64,000 nt of DNA, taken from assembly GCF_022662335.1 (NCBI RefSeq), contig NZ_JAKNQJ010000001.1, forward strand, positions 62,001-126,000, read 5' to 3'. Each line of letters begins with the position of its first letter. Position 1 is the first letter of the stretch. The translations under genes and the position numbers were made by a program. The stretch comes from Sphingomonas sp. CROZ-RG-20F-R02-07 (lineage in GTDB: Bacteria > Pseudomonadota > Alphaproteobacteria > Sphingomonadales > Sphingomonadaceae). Below, in pieces: positions 52,568 through 61,409 of this stretch. Under the pieces are notes generated by a model. It saw only the letters and a list, made by a program, of their open reading frames with translations. It did not search any database and had not been told where the DNA came from.

Positions 52568-53743
52568 TCACAGCACCTCGAACAGGCCGGCAGCGCCCAT
52601 GCCGCCGCCGACGCACATCGTGACGACGACATATTTGGCGCCACGGCGCTTGCCCTCGATCAGCGCATGGCCGGTCATCCGCGCGCCGCTCATCCCGTAG
52701 GGATGGCCGATCGAGATCGCGCCGCCATTGACGTTCAGCAGCTCGTCGGGAATGCCGAGCTTGTCACGGCAATAGAGCACCTGGACAGCAAAGGCTTCGT
52801 TCAGCTCCCACAGGCCGATATCGTCCATCTTGAGGTCGAAGCGCTCGAGCAGCTTGGGGATCGCGAAGACCGGGCCGATGCCCATCTCGTCGGGAGCGGT
52901 ACCGGCGACCGCCATGCCGACATAGCGGCCGAGCGGGGTGAGGCCGCGTGCGGCGGCGACCTTTTCCTCCATCAGCACCGAGGCGGACGCGCCGTCGGAA
53001 AGCTGCGAGGCGTTGCCCGCGGTGATCGTGCCGCCCTCGATCACGGTCTTCAGGCCGCTCAGACCCTCGATCGTGGTGTCGGCGCGATTGCCCTCGTCCT
53101 TGGTGAGCGTCACTTCCTTGTGGGTGACCTCCTTGGTCTCCTTGTTCACGATGGCCATCGTCGCGGTGACGGGGACGATCTCGTCGTCGAACCTGCCCGC
53201 CGCCTGCGCCGCCGCGGTGCGCTGCTGCGACTGGAGACCATAGGCGTCCATCTGCTCGCGCGTGATGCCGTAGCGATCGGCCACGATCTCGGCGGTCTGG
53301 AGCATCGGCATGTAGATGTCCTTGTGCATCGCGACCAGCTCGGGATCGGGCGCGACGTTCATCCGGGGCGTCTGGACGAGGCTGATGCTGTCGACGCCGC
53401 CGCCGATCGCGACGTCCATCCGGTCGATCACGATCTCCTTGGCGGCGGTGGCGATCGCCATCAGCCCCGAGGCGCATTGGCGATCGAGCGACATGCCCGA
53501 CACCGTCGTCGGCAGGCCGGCGCGCAGCAGCGCGGTGCGGGCGATGTTGTTCGCCTGGTGGCCCTGCTGGAGCGCGGCGCCGAACACCACGTCCTGCACC
53601 TCGGCGCCGTCGATCCCGGCGCGCTCCACCGCGGCCTTGATCGCATGGCTGGCGAGCGTGGGCGAGGGCAGGTTGTTGAACGCGCCGCGATAGGCGCGGC
53701 CGATGGGCGTGCGTGCGGTGGAGACGATGACGGCGGAACGCAT
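52568..53743 (-). CDS. Acetyl-CoA C-acyltransferase (thiolase)
   Basis: 391 residues. The catalytic cysteine is in [18 protein letters not shown], the general-base histidine in [17 protein letters not shown] and the C-terminal cysteine in [15 protein letters not shown]. Thiolases cleave or condense acyl-CoAs; both degradative (FadA) and biosynthetic (PhaA) roles are possible. The neighbouring MaoC hydratase (upstream, 61 bp) and phaZ suggest fatty acid or PHA metabolism, but this is not proven. Confidence 0.93.
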   Translation of the reverse strand: MRSAVIVSTARTPIGRAYRGAFNNLPSPTLASHAIKAAVERAGIDGAEVQDVVFGAALQQGHQANNIARTALLRAGLPTTVSGMSLDRQCASGLMAIATAAKEIVIDRMDVAIGGGVDSISLVQTPRMNVAPDPELVAMHKDIYMPMLQTAEIVADRYGITREQMDAYGLQSQQRTAAAQAAGRFDDEIVPVTATMAIVNKETKEVTHKEVTLTKDEGNRADTTIEGLSGLKTVIEGGTITAGNASQLSDGASASVLMEEKVAAARGLTPLGRYVGMAVAGTAPDEMGIGPVFAIPKLLERFDLKMDDIGLWELNEAFAVQVLYCRDKLGIPDELLNVNGGAISIGHPYGMSGARMTGHALIEGKRRGAKYVVVTMCVGGGMGAAGLFEVL

Positions 53744-53804
53744 GGCGGGTCCTCTCGGGCGAAGTTGACGAAGTTGGCACGCAAACGCGCGTGCGGGGAT
53801 CGGG

Positions 53805-54263
53805 TCAGACGAAGATCAGGCTGATCCATTCGGCGATCAGCGCGGGCTTGGGCAGGCCGGCGATCTCGACGGTGAATTCCACCGTCTGTTGCCACTGGCC
53901 CGGCCTTTTCTCGTCGAAAGACAAGAGCTTGAAGCGGCCGCGCACCTGCGAGCCGGAGCGTACGGGGTGAAGGAAGCGGACGCTGTTGCCGCCATAATTC
54001 ACCCCCATCTTCACGCCCGCGAGCATCGGTGCGTCGGCCACTTTCGACGACAGCAGCGGCATCAACGACAGCGTGAGGAACCCATGCGCGATCGTGCCGC
54101 CGAAGGGGGTCTGCGCGGCGCGTTCGGGATCGACATGGATGAACTGGTGATCGCCCGTCGCCTCGGCGAAGGTGTCGATCATCGCCTGAGTCACCTCGAC
54201 CCAGTCGGACACGGTTTCCTGTCCGATACGGTTCTGCATTTCCTCTGGGCTCAGATCGGCCAC
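53805..54263 (-). CDS. MaoC family enoyl-CoA hydratase
   Basis: 152 residues from GTG 54263, with AGGGG six bases upstream; a longer in-frame ATG at 54293 has no such site. The hot-dog domain has [22 protein letters not shown] (Asp and His of the catalytic pair, in parts), [15 protein letters not shown] and [16 protein letters not shown]. It resembles R-specific enoyl-CoA hydratases. It lies upstream of the thiolase and divergent from putA. Confidence 0.87.
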   Translation of the reverse strand: MADLSPEEMQNRIGQETVSDWVEVTQAMIDTFAEATGDHQFIHVDPERAAQTPFGGTIAHGFLTLSLMPLLSSKVADAPMLAGVKMGVNYGGNSVRFLHPVRSGSQVRGRFKLLSFDEKRPGQWQQTVEFTVEIAGLPKPALIAEWISLIFV

Positions 54264-54279
54264 GGCATTCCCCTCGACG

Positions 54280-54298
54280 GCGCTTTGCGGCAAAGCGC
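54280..54298. promoter_or_regulatory. 8-3-8 palindrome in the putA/maoC divergent promoter region
   Basis: GCGCTTTG-CGG-CAAAGCGC is a perfect inverted repeat with a 3-bp centre, placed about 63 bp before the putA ATG and 17 bp before the maoC GTG. It may be an operator for a dimeric regulator of one or both genes. The regulator is unknown. Confidence 0.35.
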
Positions 54299-54360
54299 TC
54301 GGATCGCTCTAGGCACCTTGCCGCCTCTATCGCAAGCCTCAACCGACCGGATCCTCCAAA

Positions 54361-57300
54361 ATGGCCACCTCCCTTGTGTCAGACCCTCGCAAGACCATGG
54401 CGTCGCTGTATCGTGCAGCCGAACCCGATGTTCTAAAACCGCTGCTCGAGCGGGCCGCGCTCGACCCTGATTCGCGCGAGCGCGTGATGGGCCATGCGCT
54501 GGGGCTGCTGGCCGATCTGCGTGCCGCGCAGTCCAGGGGATGGGTCAACCAGTTCCTCCAGGAATATCGGCTGAATTCGTCCGAGGGCGTCGCGCTGCTC
54601 AGCCTCGCCGAGGCGTTCCTGCGCGTGCCCGATCCCGAGACCGCGGACCTGTTGATCGCCGACAAGCTGGGCGACGCGGACTGGCGCGCGCATGCGGGGC
54701 GTTCCAATTCGAAGCTCGTCAATTCGGCGACCTGGGGCCTCGTCGTCGGGCGCGTGCTGGTGGGAGAGGGCGCGCAGGGCCCCTTGCCCCGGCTGATCTC
54801 GCGCGCGGGCGAGCCGTTCGTGCGTCAGGCAGTGGGCGCGGCGATGAAGATGATGGGCGAGATCTTCGTGATGGGCCGCACCATCGACGAGGCGATGCGC
54901 CGAATGAAACGCCCGGAAAACAAGGGCTTCACCGCCAGCTTCGACATGCTGGGCGAAGCTGCGCGGACCTATGACGATGCCGATCGCTATTTCCGCGCCT
55001 ATGTCGGCGCGATCGATGCGGTGGGCAGCGATCCGGCGGCAGGCCATTCGGTGTCGGTGAAACTGTCGGCGCTCCACCCGCGCTACGAGGTGGCGCGGTG
55101 GAGCGAATGCGTGCCCGCGCTGACCGGCATGCTGGAGGCGCTGGCGGTGCAGGCCGCCGCCAAGGGGATCGCGCTCACCGTCGATGCGGAGGAATCCGAG
55201 CGGCTGGAGATGAGCCTCGACATCATCGGCGCGGTCGCCGCGCTGCCGGCGCTGAAGGGCTGGGACGGCTTCGGCATGGCGGTGCAGGCCTATGGCAAGC
55301 GCGCGCGGCCGGTGGTCGCCTGGGCCAACGGGCTCGACCGGGTGATGAACGTGCGGCTGGTGAAGGGCGCCTATTGGGACAGCGAGATCAAGCGTACCCA
55401 GGTGGAGGGCCTGGCCGATTATCCGCTGTTCACGCGCAAGGCGGCGACCGACGTGTCGTATCTGGCGGTGGCCAAGGACATGCTGGATGCGGAGAATATC
55501 CGCCCCGCCTTTGCCAGCCACAACGCGCTGACCGTCGCCACGATCATGGAATGGGCGGGCAATTCGCGCGATTTCGAGTTCCAGCGGCTGCACGGCATGG
55601 GTGACGGGCTGTACGAGCGGCTGGTGCGCGAGAATGGCTATCATTGCCGCGTCTATGCCCCGGTCGGCGGGCACCGCGATCTGCTCGCCTATCTCGTCCG
55701 CCGGCTGCTGGAGAATGGCGCCAATTCCAGCTTCGTCCACCAATTGGCCGACGCGCGGCTGACCGAGGCGGAGATCCTCGCCGACCCCGTCGCGCGGATC
55801 GCCGCAGTAGGCGGCCAGCGCCATCCGAGCATCCCGCTGCCGGTGGATCTGTTCGGCGCGGGGCACCGCAATTCGGCGGGGCTCGACCTGAGCGACGTGG
55901 ACACGCTGGCGCGCACGGTGCGCGCGGTGGCGCTGTTCCCCGGCGAAGGCCGGGGCCCGGTCGGGGGCGGGGCGTTGGCGGAGGACGGCGCGTCGTCGCG
56001 GGAGCCTTCCCAACTGGACCCCGGCCTTCGCCGGGGAACAGAAGAGGGGCTGGGAACGGAAGGAGACGTAACCAACGCCATCGCCCGCGCGCACGCGGCG
56101 TTCCCCGCATGGTCCGCCACGCCCGTCGACCAGCGCGCGGCATGTCTCGACCGGCTCGCCGACCTGCTGGAGGCGAATCGCGACGAACTCATGGCGATCT
56201 GCGTGGCGGAGGCGTTCAAGACCCTCCCCGATGCGATCGGCGAGGTGCGCGAGGCCGCCGATTTCTGCCGCTATTATGCGAACGAGGCGCGCACGAAGCT
56301 GCACGCGGTCGAGCTGCCCGGGCCGACGGGCGAGCGCAACACGCTGCATCTGGACGGTCGCGGCGTCTGGGCGACGATCGCGCCGTGGAATTTTCCGCTC
56401 GCGATCTTCCTGGGGCAGACCGTGGCCGCGCTGGTGACGGGCAACAGCGTGGTGGCCAAGCCCGCGCCGCAAACCCCGGAAATCGCGGCCGCCGCGGTGC
56501 GGCTGGCGCACGAAGCGGGCATCCCGCGCGACGTGCTGGTGCTGGTGACCGGAGGCCCCGAGACGGGCGCTGCGCTCACCCGCGATCCGCGGATCATGGG
56601 TGTGGCGTTCACCGGCTCCACCGCGACCGCGCGCCGGATCGCACGCACGCTGCTGGAGGACGATGCCCGGCCGATCGTGCCGCTGATCGCGGAGACGGGC
56701 GGGATCAACGCGATGATCGTCGATTCCACCGCGCTGCCCGAACAGGTGGTGGCGGACGTGATCGCGTCGTCGTTCCGCTCGGCGGGGCAGCGTTGTTCGG
56801 CGCTGCGGCTGCTGCTGGTGCAGGAGGATGTGGCGGACGGCGTGATCCGGATGCTGGGCGGCGCGATGGACACGCTGCGGCTGGGCGCCCCCGGCGATCC
56901 CGCGACCGATGTCGGCCCGGTGATCGACCGCGCCGCCTATGACCGGCTGATGGCCTATCGCGAATCGGTGCGCGACCGCTGGATCAAGACGCTCGACGCG
57001 CCCGCCGACGGGCTGTTCGTGCCGCCGACGCTGATCCGGCTCGACGCCGTGGAGGCGCTCGACCAGGAATGGTTCGGACCGCTGCTCCATGTCGCGACGT
57101 GGAAGGCGGGCGCGTTGTCCGAGACGATCGCGCGCGTGAACGCCAAGGGATACGGCCTCACCATGGGCCTGCACAGCCGCATCGCGCGCGCCGCCGAACT
57201 GGCCGAGGCCGAGGCGGCGGTGGGCAATCTGTACATCAACCGCTCGATGATCGGCGCGGTGGTCGGATCGCAGCCCTTCGGCGGCGAGGGGCTGTCGGGC

Positions 57301-57426
57301 ACCGGGCCCAAGGCGGGCGGCCCGCATTACCTGTTCCGCTTCGTCTCCGAACGCGCGGTGTCGGTCGATACGACCAGCGCGGGCGGCAACGCGACCTTGC
57401 TCAGCCTGGACGAAGGGGGGATCTGA
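54361..57426 (+). CDS. putA: Bifunctional proline dehydrogenase / L-glutamate gamma-semialdehyde dehydrogenase, with in-frame palindromic insert
   Basis: 1021 residues: type A PutA, without the N-terminal ribbon-helix-helix repressor domain. It oxidises proline to glutamate in two steps. The FAD-dependent PRODH barrel covers about 50-505 (VSVKLSALHPRYE, VDAEESERLEMSLDII, YGKRARPVVAW, MNVRLVKGAYWD, ASHNALTVATIM). The ALDH domain covers about 570-1000, with NAD-site IAPWNFPLAIFLGQ, VVAKPAPQTPEIAAAAV, FTGSTATAR and catalytic cysteine C812 in SAGQRCSALRL. Residues about 525-560 are encoded by a 107-bp palindromic repeat (55934-56040) placed where the first ALDH strands would be expected. Confidence 0.95.
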   Translation: MATSLVSDPRKTMASLYRAAEPDVLKPLLERAALDPDSRERVMGHALGLLADLRAAQSRGWVNQFLQEYRLNSSEGVALLSLAEAFLRVPDPETADLLIADKLGDADWRAHAGRSNSKLVNSATWGLVVGRVLVGEGAQGPLPRLISRAGEPFVRQAVGAAMKMMGEIFVMGRTIDEAMRRMKRPENKGFTASFDMLGEAARTYDDADRYFRAYVGAIDAVGSDPAAGHSVSVKLSALHPRYEVARWSECVPALTGMLEALAVQAAAKGIALTVDAEESERLEMSLDIIGAVAALPALKGWDGFGMAVQAYGKRARPVVAWANGLDRVMNVRLVKGAYWDSEIKRTQVEGLADYPLFTRKAATDVSYLAVAKDMLDAENIRPAFASHNALTVATIMEWAGNSRDFEFQRLHGMGDGLYERLVRENGYHCRVYAPVGGHRDLLAYLVRRLLENGANSSFVHQLADARLTEAEILADPVARIAAVGGQRHPSIPLPVDLFGAGHRNSAGLDLSDVDTLARTVRAVALFPGEGRGPVGGGALAEDGASSREPSQLDPGLRRGTEEGLGTEGDVTNAIARAHAAFPAWSATPVDQRAACLDRLADLLEANRDELMAICVAEAFKTLPDAIGEVREAADFCRYYANEARTKLHAVELPGPTGERNTLHLDGRGVWATIAPWNFPLAIFLGQTVAALVTGNSVVAKPAPQTPEIAAAAVRLAHEAGIPRDVLVLVTGGPETGAALTRDPRIMGVAFTGSTATARRIARTLLEDDARPIVPLIAETGGINAMIVDSTALPEQVVADVIASSFRSAGQRCSALRLLLVQEDVADGVIRMLGGAMDTLRLGAPGDPATDVGPVIDRAAYDRLMAYRESVRDRWIKTLDAPADGLFVPPTLIRLDAVEALDQEWFGPLLHVATWKAGALSETIARVNAKGYGLTMGLHSRIARAAELAEAEAAVGNLYINRSMIGAVVGSQPFGGEGLSGTGPKAGGPHYLFRFVSERAVSVDTTSAGGNATLLSLDEGGI
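55934..56040. repeat. Palindromic repeat family A, full copy inside putA
   Basis: 107 bp, with 24-25-nt arms (TGTTCCCCGGCGAAGGCCGG and its complement ending CGCCGGGGAACA) and a centre unlike the 47.5-kb copy. It is translated in frame as ALFPGEGRGPVG at the left arm and LDPGLRRGTEE at the right arm. The reading frame of the left arm is the same as in glyS. Confidence 0.8.
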
Positions 57427-57432
57427 CCCCCG

Positions 57433-58698
57433 TCACTCCAGGTTGCTGGTGCCCTCGCCGCCGTCCTGATCCACCGCCGACCGATCGGTGGAGGGGGGCA
57501 GCGGCGCGGTCGGGGCGGGGGTTTGCGCGACTGCGCGGCTGAGCGGCTCGAGCGAGGCATAGGGCATGATGAGCCCGCCCTCGGGCCGCGCGGTGAAGCC
57601 CGTCTGCGTGGGGTAGGCCAGTTCGATGCCGTCGTCGTTCAGCCGGCGGACCAGCGCCACGCCCACCTTGTGGCGCATGTCGTAATAATCCTGATAGGCG
57701 GCACTCGGCGAATCGAACTCGACGCCGAAATCATAGCTGGAATCGCCGAACGCGGCGAAGCCGGCGCGGACGAACTTGGCGCCGCACGCCTCGACCACCT
57801 CCTTCACCAGCGCCGGCAGCCGCTCCATCGTGTCGATGCTGCTCCACTGGACGAGGCCGAGCGTGAAAGTGATGCGGCGATATTCGCGCTTGGTGTTGTT
57901 GAGGATCTCCTTGTCGAGCAGATGCTTGTTCGAGATGATCCGCTCCTCGCCGGTGGGCGCGCGGATGCGGGTGGATTTCAGCCCGATCGCCTCCACCGTG
58001 CCCGACGACTTGTCGTAGGTGATCGCATCGCCGCGGCGGAACGGCCGGTCGAAGATGATCGCCAGCGCCGCGAACAGATCGGCGAAGATGCCCTGCGCGG
58101 CGAGGCCGATCGCGATGCCGCCGACGCCCAGGCCCGCGACGAGCCCGGTGACGTTCACGCCCAGATTGTCGAGCACCACGATGAACGCGATGGCAAACAG
58201 CGCGAAGGTGACGAGCAAGCGAATCAGCCCCATCGCGCTCAGCAGCGCCTCGCCCGAATAATGTTCCGATTTGGTGCGATGCTCGATCGCGCCGAGGATG
58301 ATCTCGCGCGCCCAGATCGCCGCCTGGAACACCGAGGCGACGGTCCACAGGAAGTTGATCGTGGTGTTCACCTCGCCCGGCGTGGCGGCGTATCCCGCGA
58401 CGAGCTTGGCCGCGAGCATGACGATGAAGAAATTGTTGGTGCGCACGACCGCGCGACCGAACACGCTACCCCAGCCGGCGAGGCGGCGATCCTGCGCGCA
58501 CAGCCGGTTGCCCAGCCGGCGCAGGACGTGCAGCGCGAAGACGATCGCCGTGCCCGCACCGATGGCGATCAGGATCTGCAGCCAGTTGGTGTGCAGCCAT
58601 GCGGCGCTGGCGGCGAACAGCGACTCGATCTGGCCCTTCACGTCGACGGGCTGGATCAGCGGCGTATGCCGGGCGGCGGCCGCGGAGGAATTGGGCAT
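57433..58698 (-). CDS. Mechanosensitive ion channel (MscS family)
   Basis: 421 residues. Several N-terminal membrane helices precede the pore region LVAGLGVGGIAIGLAAQGI. The conserved β domain follows with FDRPFRRGDAITYDKSSGTVEAI, RIRAPTGEERIISNKHLLDKEI (quoted in parts) and YRRITFTLGL. The last ~70 residues form a Pro-rich tail. Such channels release osmolytes when membrane tension rises. It is convergent with putA, 6 bp apart. Confidence 0.92.
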   Translation of the reverse strand: MPNSSAAAARHTPLIQPVDVKGQIESLFAASAAWLHTNWLQILIAIGAGTAIVFALHVLRRLGNRLCAQDRRLAGWGSVFGRAVVRTNNFFIVMLAAKLVAGYAATPGEVNTTINFLWTVASVFQAAIWAREIILGAIEHRTKSEHYSGEALLSAMGLIRLLVTFALFAIAFIVVLDNLGVNVTGLVAGLGVGGIAIGLAAQGIFADLFAALAIIFDRPFRRGDAITYDKSSGTVEAIGLKSTRIRAPTGEERIISNKHLLDKEILNNTKREYRRITFTLGLVQWSSIDTMERLPALVKEVVEACGAKFVRAGFAAFGDSSYDFGVEFDSPSAAYQDYYDMRHKVGVALVRRLNDDGIELAYPTQTGFTARPEGGLIMPYASLEPLSRAVAQTPAPTAPLPPSTDRSAVDQDGGEGTSNLE

Positions 58699-58709
58699 GG
58701 TAACCTTCG

Positions 58710-59714
58710 TCAGGCGGCCTTTTCGAGTACGGCGCTGCCGCGTTCGAGAAAGGCGATGAGGCCGCGTTCGCTGCGGCTCAGATAGCGCCCGGCACGCGGC
58801 AGGCGCAGGGCGTCACGGAATTTCGCCTGCCCCTCTTTCACGAGCCCGATGAGCGTGGGGTGAACATAGCTTTTTCGCGCGATCGCGGCGGTGTTGCCGA
58901 GCTTCATCGTGACGGGTTCGAGCAAGGTCTTCAGGCTCAGGTCGTGTTCGGCCGAAGCGAGCGCCTCGAACGCCGTGACGCTGGCCGCCCAGGTGCGGAA
59001 ATGCTTGGCGGTGAAATCCTCGCCGGTGGCCTTGCGGATATAGGCGTTGACGTCGCAGGACGTGACGGGGTGCGCGACGCCGGCATCGTCCAGCCAGGCG
59101 AACAGATGCTGTTCGGGCAGATCCTGGCATTTCTTCACGAAGCGCACGAGCGCCTTGTCGGTCATGGTCAATTGGCAGGTTTTGCCCGATTTGGCCTTGA
59201 ATTCGAGCTTCAGCCGCGATCCCTTCAGATCGGCGTGACGCTTGCGCAGCGTCGTCGCGCCGAAACTGGCGTTCGCGTCGGCATAGGTCTCGTTGCCGAC
59301 GCGGATATGGCTTTCGTCGAGCAGGCGAACGACGGCGGCGACGGCGCGGTCCTTGGTCAGCGCGCGTCCGGCGAGATCGGTCTCCACGTGCTTGCGCAAC
59401 GCCGGCAGCGCATGGCCGAATTCGGCGCAGCGCTCGTATTTCGCCGCTTCCTGCGCCTCGCGGAAATCATTGTGGTAGCGATATTGCTTGCGACCCTTGT
59501 CATCCCAGCCGACCGCCTGGATATGGCCGTTCGCCTTGGGGCAGAACCACGCGTCGACATAGGCGGGGGGCAGGCCGATCGCGTTCAGCCGGTCGATCTC
59601 CTCGCGGTCGGTGATCCGCTCGCCATGCCGGTTGAAATAGGCCCAGTGGCCGCGCAGCTTGCGGCGGGTGATGCCGGGTTTGGAATCGTCGCAATATACG
59701 ATGCTCGCGGCCAC
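58710..59714 (-). CDS. DNA topoisomerase IB (poxvirus/bacterial type)
   Basis: 334 residues, the length of bacterial TopIB. N-terminal domain: GITRRKLRGHWAYFNRHGERI. Catalytic domain: ESHIRVGNETYADANASFGATTL (Arg and Lys of the active site), KTCQLTMTDKALVRFVKKC, KHFRTWAASVTAF and the tyrosine nucleophile in ARKSYVHPTLI (Y283). It relaxes supercoils through a 3'-phosphotyrosine link. It starts divergently from the DJ-1/PfpI gene, 110 bp apart. Confidence 0.94.
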   Translation of the reverse strand: MAASIVYCDDSKPGITRRKLRGHWAYFNRHGERITDREEIDRLNAIGLPPAYVDAWFCPKANGHIQAVGWDDKGRKQYRYHNDFREAQEAAKYERCAEFGHALPALRKHVETDLAGRALTKDRAVAAVVRLLDESHIRVGNETYADANASFGATTLRKRHADLKGSRLKLEFKAKSGKTCQLTMTDKALVRFVKKCQDLPEQHLFAWLDDAGVAHPVTSCDVNAYIRKATGEDFTAKHFRTWAASVTAFEALASAEHDLSLKTLLEPVTMKLGNTAAIARKSYVHPTLIGLVKEGQAKFRDALRLPRAGRYLSRSERGLIAFLERGSAVLEKAA

Positions 59715-59741
59715 GCGGTGCTCCTTCGGGTTGCCTGAAGA

Positions 59742-59792
59742 AATGCGCGCGCGCGCGCTTCGTTCCGGAACGCGGCGGCGGGGCGCGGGGTT
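59742..59792. promoter_or_regulatory. Divergent EcfG-like promoter centre at palindrome 59761-59772
   Basis: The palindrome CGTTCCGGAACG supplies a GGAAC -35 on each strand. Rightward it is followed after 17 bp by GGTT at 59789-59792 (one mismatch to CGTT). Leftward it is followed after 16 bp by CATT at 59745-59742 (one mismatch). This could drive both the DJ-1/PfpI gene and topoisomerase IB as stress genes. Confidence 0.4.
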
Positions 59793-59824
59793 GAGCGCTT
59801 CGAGCTGACCCCAAGGAGCATATC

Positions 59825-60385
59825 ATGGCCGACCTGTCCGAAGCCCGCGTGCTGATCCTCGCCACCGACGGTTTCGAGAATGACGAACTGTTCAAGCCGC
59901 GTCAGGCGCTGCTCGATGCCGGCGCCAAGGTGACGCTCGCCTCGATCAAGACCGATCCGATCCAGGGCGAGAAGGCCGGCGAGAAGGCCGACAGCATCAC
60001 GCCGGACATGACGCTCGATTCGGTCGATACCGACGATTACGACATGCTGCTGCTGCCGGGCGGCGTCTCCAACCCCGACACGATGCGGATGGAGGATCGC
60101 GCGGTCGAGATCATCCAGGAATTCGCCGAGGACGAGAAGATCGTCGCCGCGATCTGCCATGCGCCGTGGCTGCTGATCGAGGCCGATGTGGTCGACGGGC
60201 GCCGGATGACGAGCTGGCCGTCGGTGCGCACCGACCTGGAGAATGCCGGCGCCGAGGTCGTGGACGAGCAGGTGGTCGTCGACGGCAATTTCATCACCAG
60301 CCGCAAGCCAGACGACATCCCCGCCTTCAACCAGGCGATCATCGAGGCGCTGGAGGAAGAGCTGGCGGACGAAGAGGTGGATTGA
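59825..60385 (+). CDS. DJ-1/PfpI family protein (type 1 glutamine amidotransferase-like)
   Basis: 186 residues with CAAGGAG before the ATG. The nucleophile elbow is AAICHAPWLLIEADVVDG (Cys) with the preceding YDMLLLPGGVSNPD (Gly-rich oxyanion turn). The N-terminal strand is VLILATDGFENDEL. This matches the YhbO/PfpI subgroup, known for stress-protection and proposed deglycase or protease activity; which applies here is open. Its last 47 bp overlap the 3' end of the acyltransferase gene on the other strand. Confidence 0.92.
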   Translation: MADLSEARVLILATDGFENDELFKPRQALLDAGAKVTLASIKTDPIQGEKAGEKADSITPDMTLDSVDTDDYDMLLLPGGVSNPDTMRMEDRAVEIIQEFAEDEKIVAAICHAPWLLIEADVVDGRRMTSWPSVRTDLENAGAEVVDEQVVVDGNFITSRKPDDIPAFNQAIIEALEEELADEEVD

Positions 60386-61409
60386 TCCGCGTCGCCCCGC
60401 GCCGGCCGAGCCAGGCCTGCGCGGGGCGCTCCACCCCATGGTGGAGCACGACGGATGCCGCCAGCACCAGCAGCAGGTACAGCGCGATCAGCGGCGCGCT
60501 CACCCGCGCGGCGTCGCTCACCGCCACCAGCTTGAACGATTTCCACAGCAGGAAGTGCGACAGATAGGTCGCATAGCTGATCGTACCCAGATAATGGACC
60601 GCCCGCCACCGCGGCGCGGGCACCGCCGCCAGCACGAGGAGCGCAGCGGCGAGCGCCACGGGGGCGGCGAGCGTCTCGGGCGCGCCCATCGCCCAGGCGG
60701 CCAGCGCCAACGCGGCGACGATGGCCGGGCCCGCGATCCGCATCGGACGCCGCAGCCACAGCGCGCACAGCAGCGTGCCCGCGCCGAATTCGGCGAGGCA
60801 GCGCACCACGCCGAACCGCGCGATATCGCTGCCGAGCGTCGGCATGGCGGCCATGGCCAGATGCAGCGCCATCAGCACGGCACCCGTGACGGCGAGGAGC
60901 AACCAGCTCGGCACGCGGCGCCAGTCCACCAGCATCGCGGAGAGCGGGAACAGCAGATAGGCGGCGAACTCCGCGCTGATCGACCAGGCCGGGTCGTTCC
61001 ACGCCAGCGGATCGGACCATCCCCATGCCTGGACGAGCAGCAGGTGGCGCGGCAGCGCGGCGAACGGAAAGGCGGGATCGGCATGCCCCGCCAGCGCCAG
61101 CACCGCCGCCAGCACGGCCGCATAGCCGAGCATCACCGCATGCAGCGGCCAGACGCGCGCGAACCGCTTGCGCAGGAACGGCAGCACGGCGCGCCAGCGC
61201 TCGGCATGCAGCCGCGGCCCCCAGCTGAGCGCCATGACGAAGCCCGAAAGCAGGAAGAAGAAATCGACCGCCAGATAGCCCTTGCCGAGCACGGCGCGGA
61301 CGGATTCGGGCAGCCCGGCGACCGACAGGCGGATGTGGAAAAGCACCACGCCCCACGCCGCGATGCCACGGGCGCCGGTGAGCATCCGCAGTTCGGGCAC
61401 CCGGCTCAT
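60339..61409 (-). CDS. Acyltransferase family protein (OafA/YrhL-like)
   Basis: 356 residues from ATG 61409, overlapping the ligase stop; upstream codons in that frame belong to the ligase shadow. About ten membrane segments. The family core is LRMLTGARGIAAWGVVLFHIRLS (quoted in parts; catalytic His in VVLFHIR), GYLAVDFFFLLSGFVMAL, and AWSISAEFAAYLLFP. Such enzymes O-acylate polysaccharides or lipids in the inner membrane. With the ligase and the glycosyltransferase it fits an exopolysaccharide locus. Confidence 0.88.
   Translation of the reverse strand: MSRVPELRMLTGARGIAAWGVVLFHIRLSVAGLPESVRAVLGKGYLAVDFFFLLSGFVMALSWGPRLHAERWRAVLPFLRKRFARVWPLHAVMLGYAAVLAAVLALAGHADPAFPFAALPRHLLLVQAWGWSDPLAWNDPAWSISAEFAAYLLFPLSAMLVDWRRVPSWLLLAVTGAVLMALHLAMAAMPTLGSDIARFGVVRCLAEFGAGTLLCALWLRRPMRIAGPAIVAALALAAWAMGAPETLAAPVALAAALLVLAAVPAPRWRAVHYLGTISYATYLSHFLLWKSFKLVAVSDAARVSAPLIALYLLLVLAASVVLHHGVERPAQAWLGRRGATRINPPLRPPALPPAPR

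Noticed and set aside
54433-57327. A 964-codon open frame antisense to putA, and similar long antisense frames over glyS (15973-18588) and ppdK (18643-21189)
   Set aside because: High GC suppresses stop codons on the opposite strand; the products are Arg/His-rich with no family traits, while the sense genes are certain.
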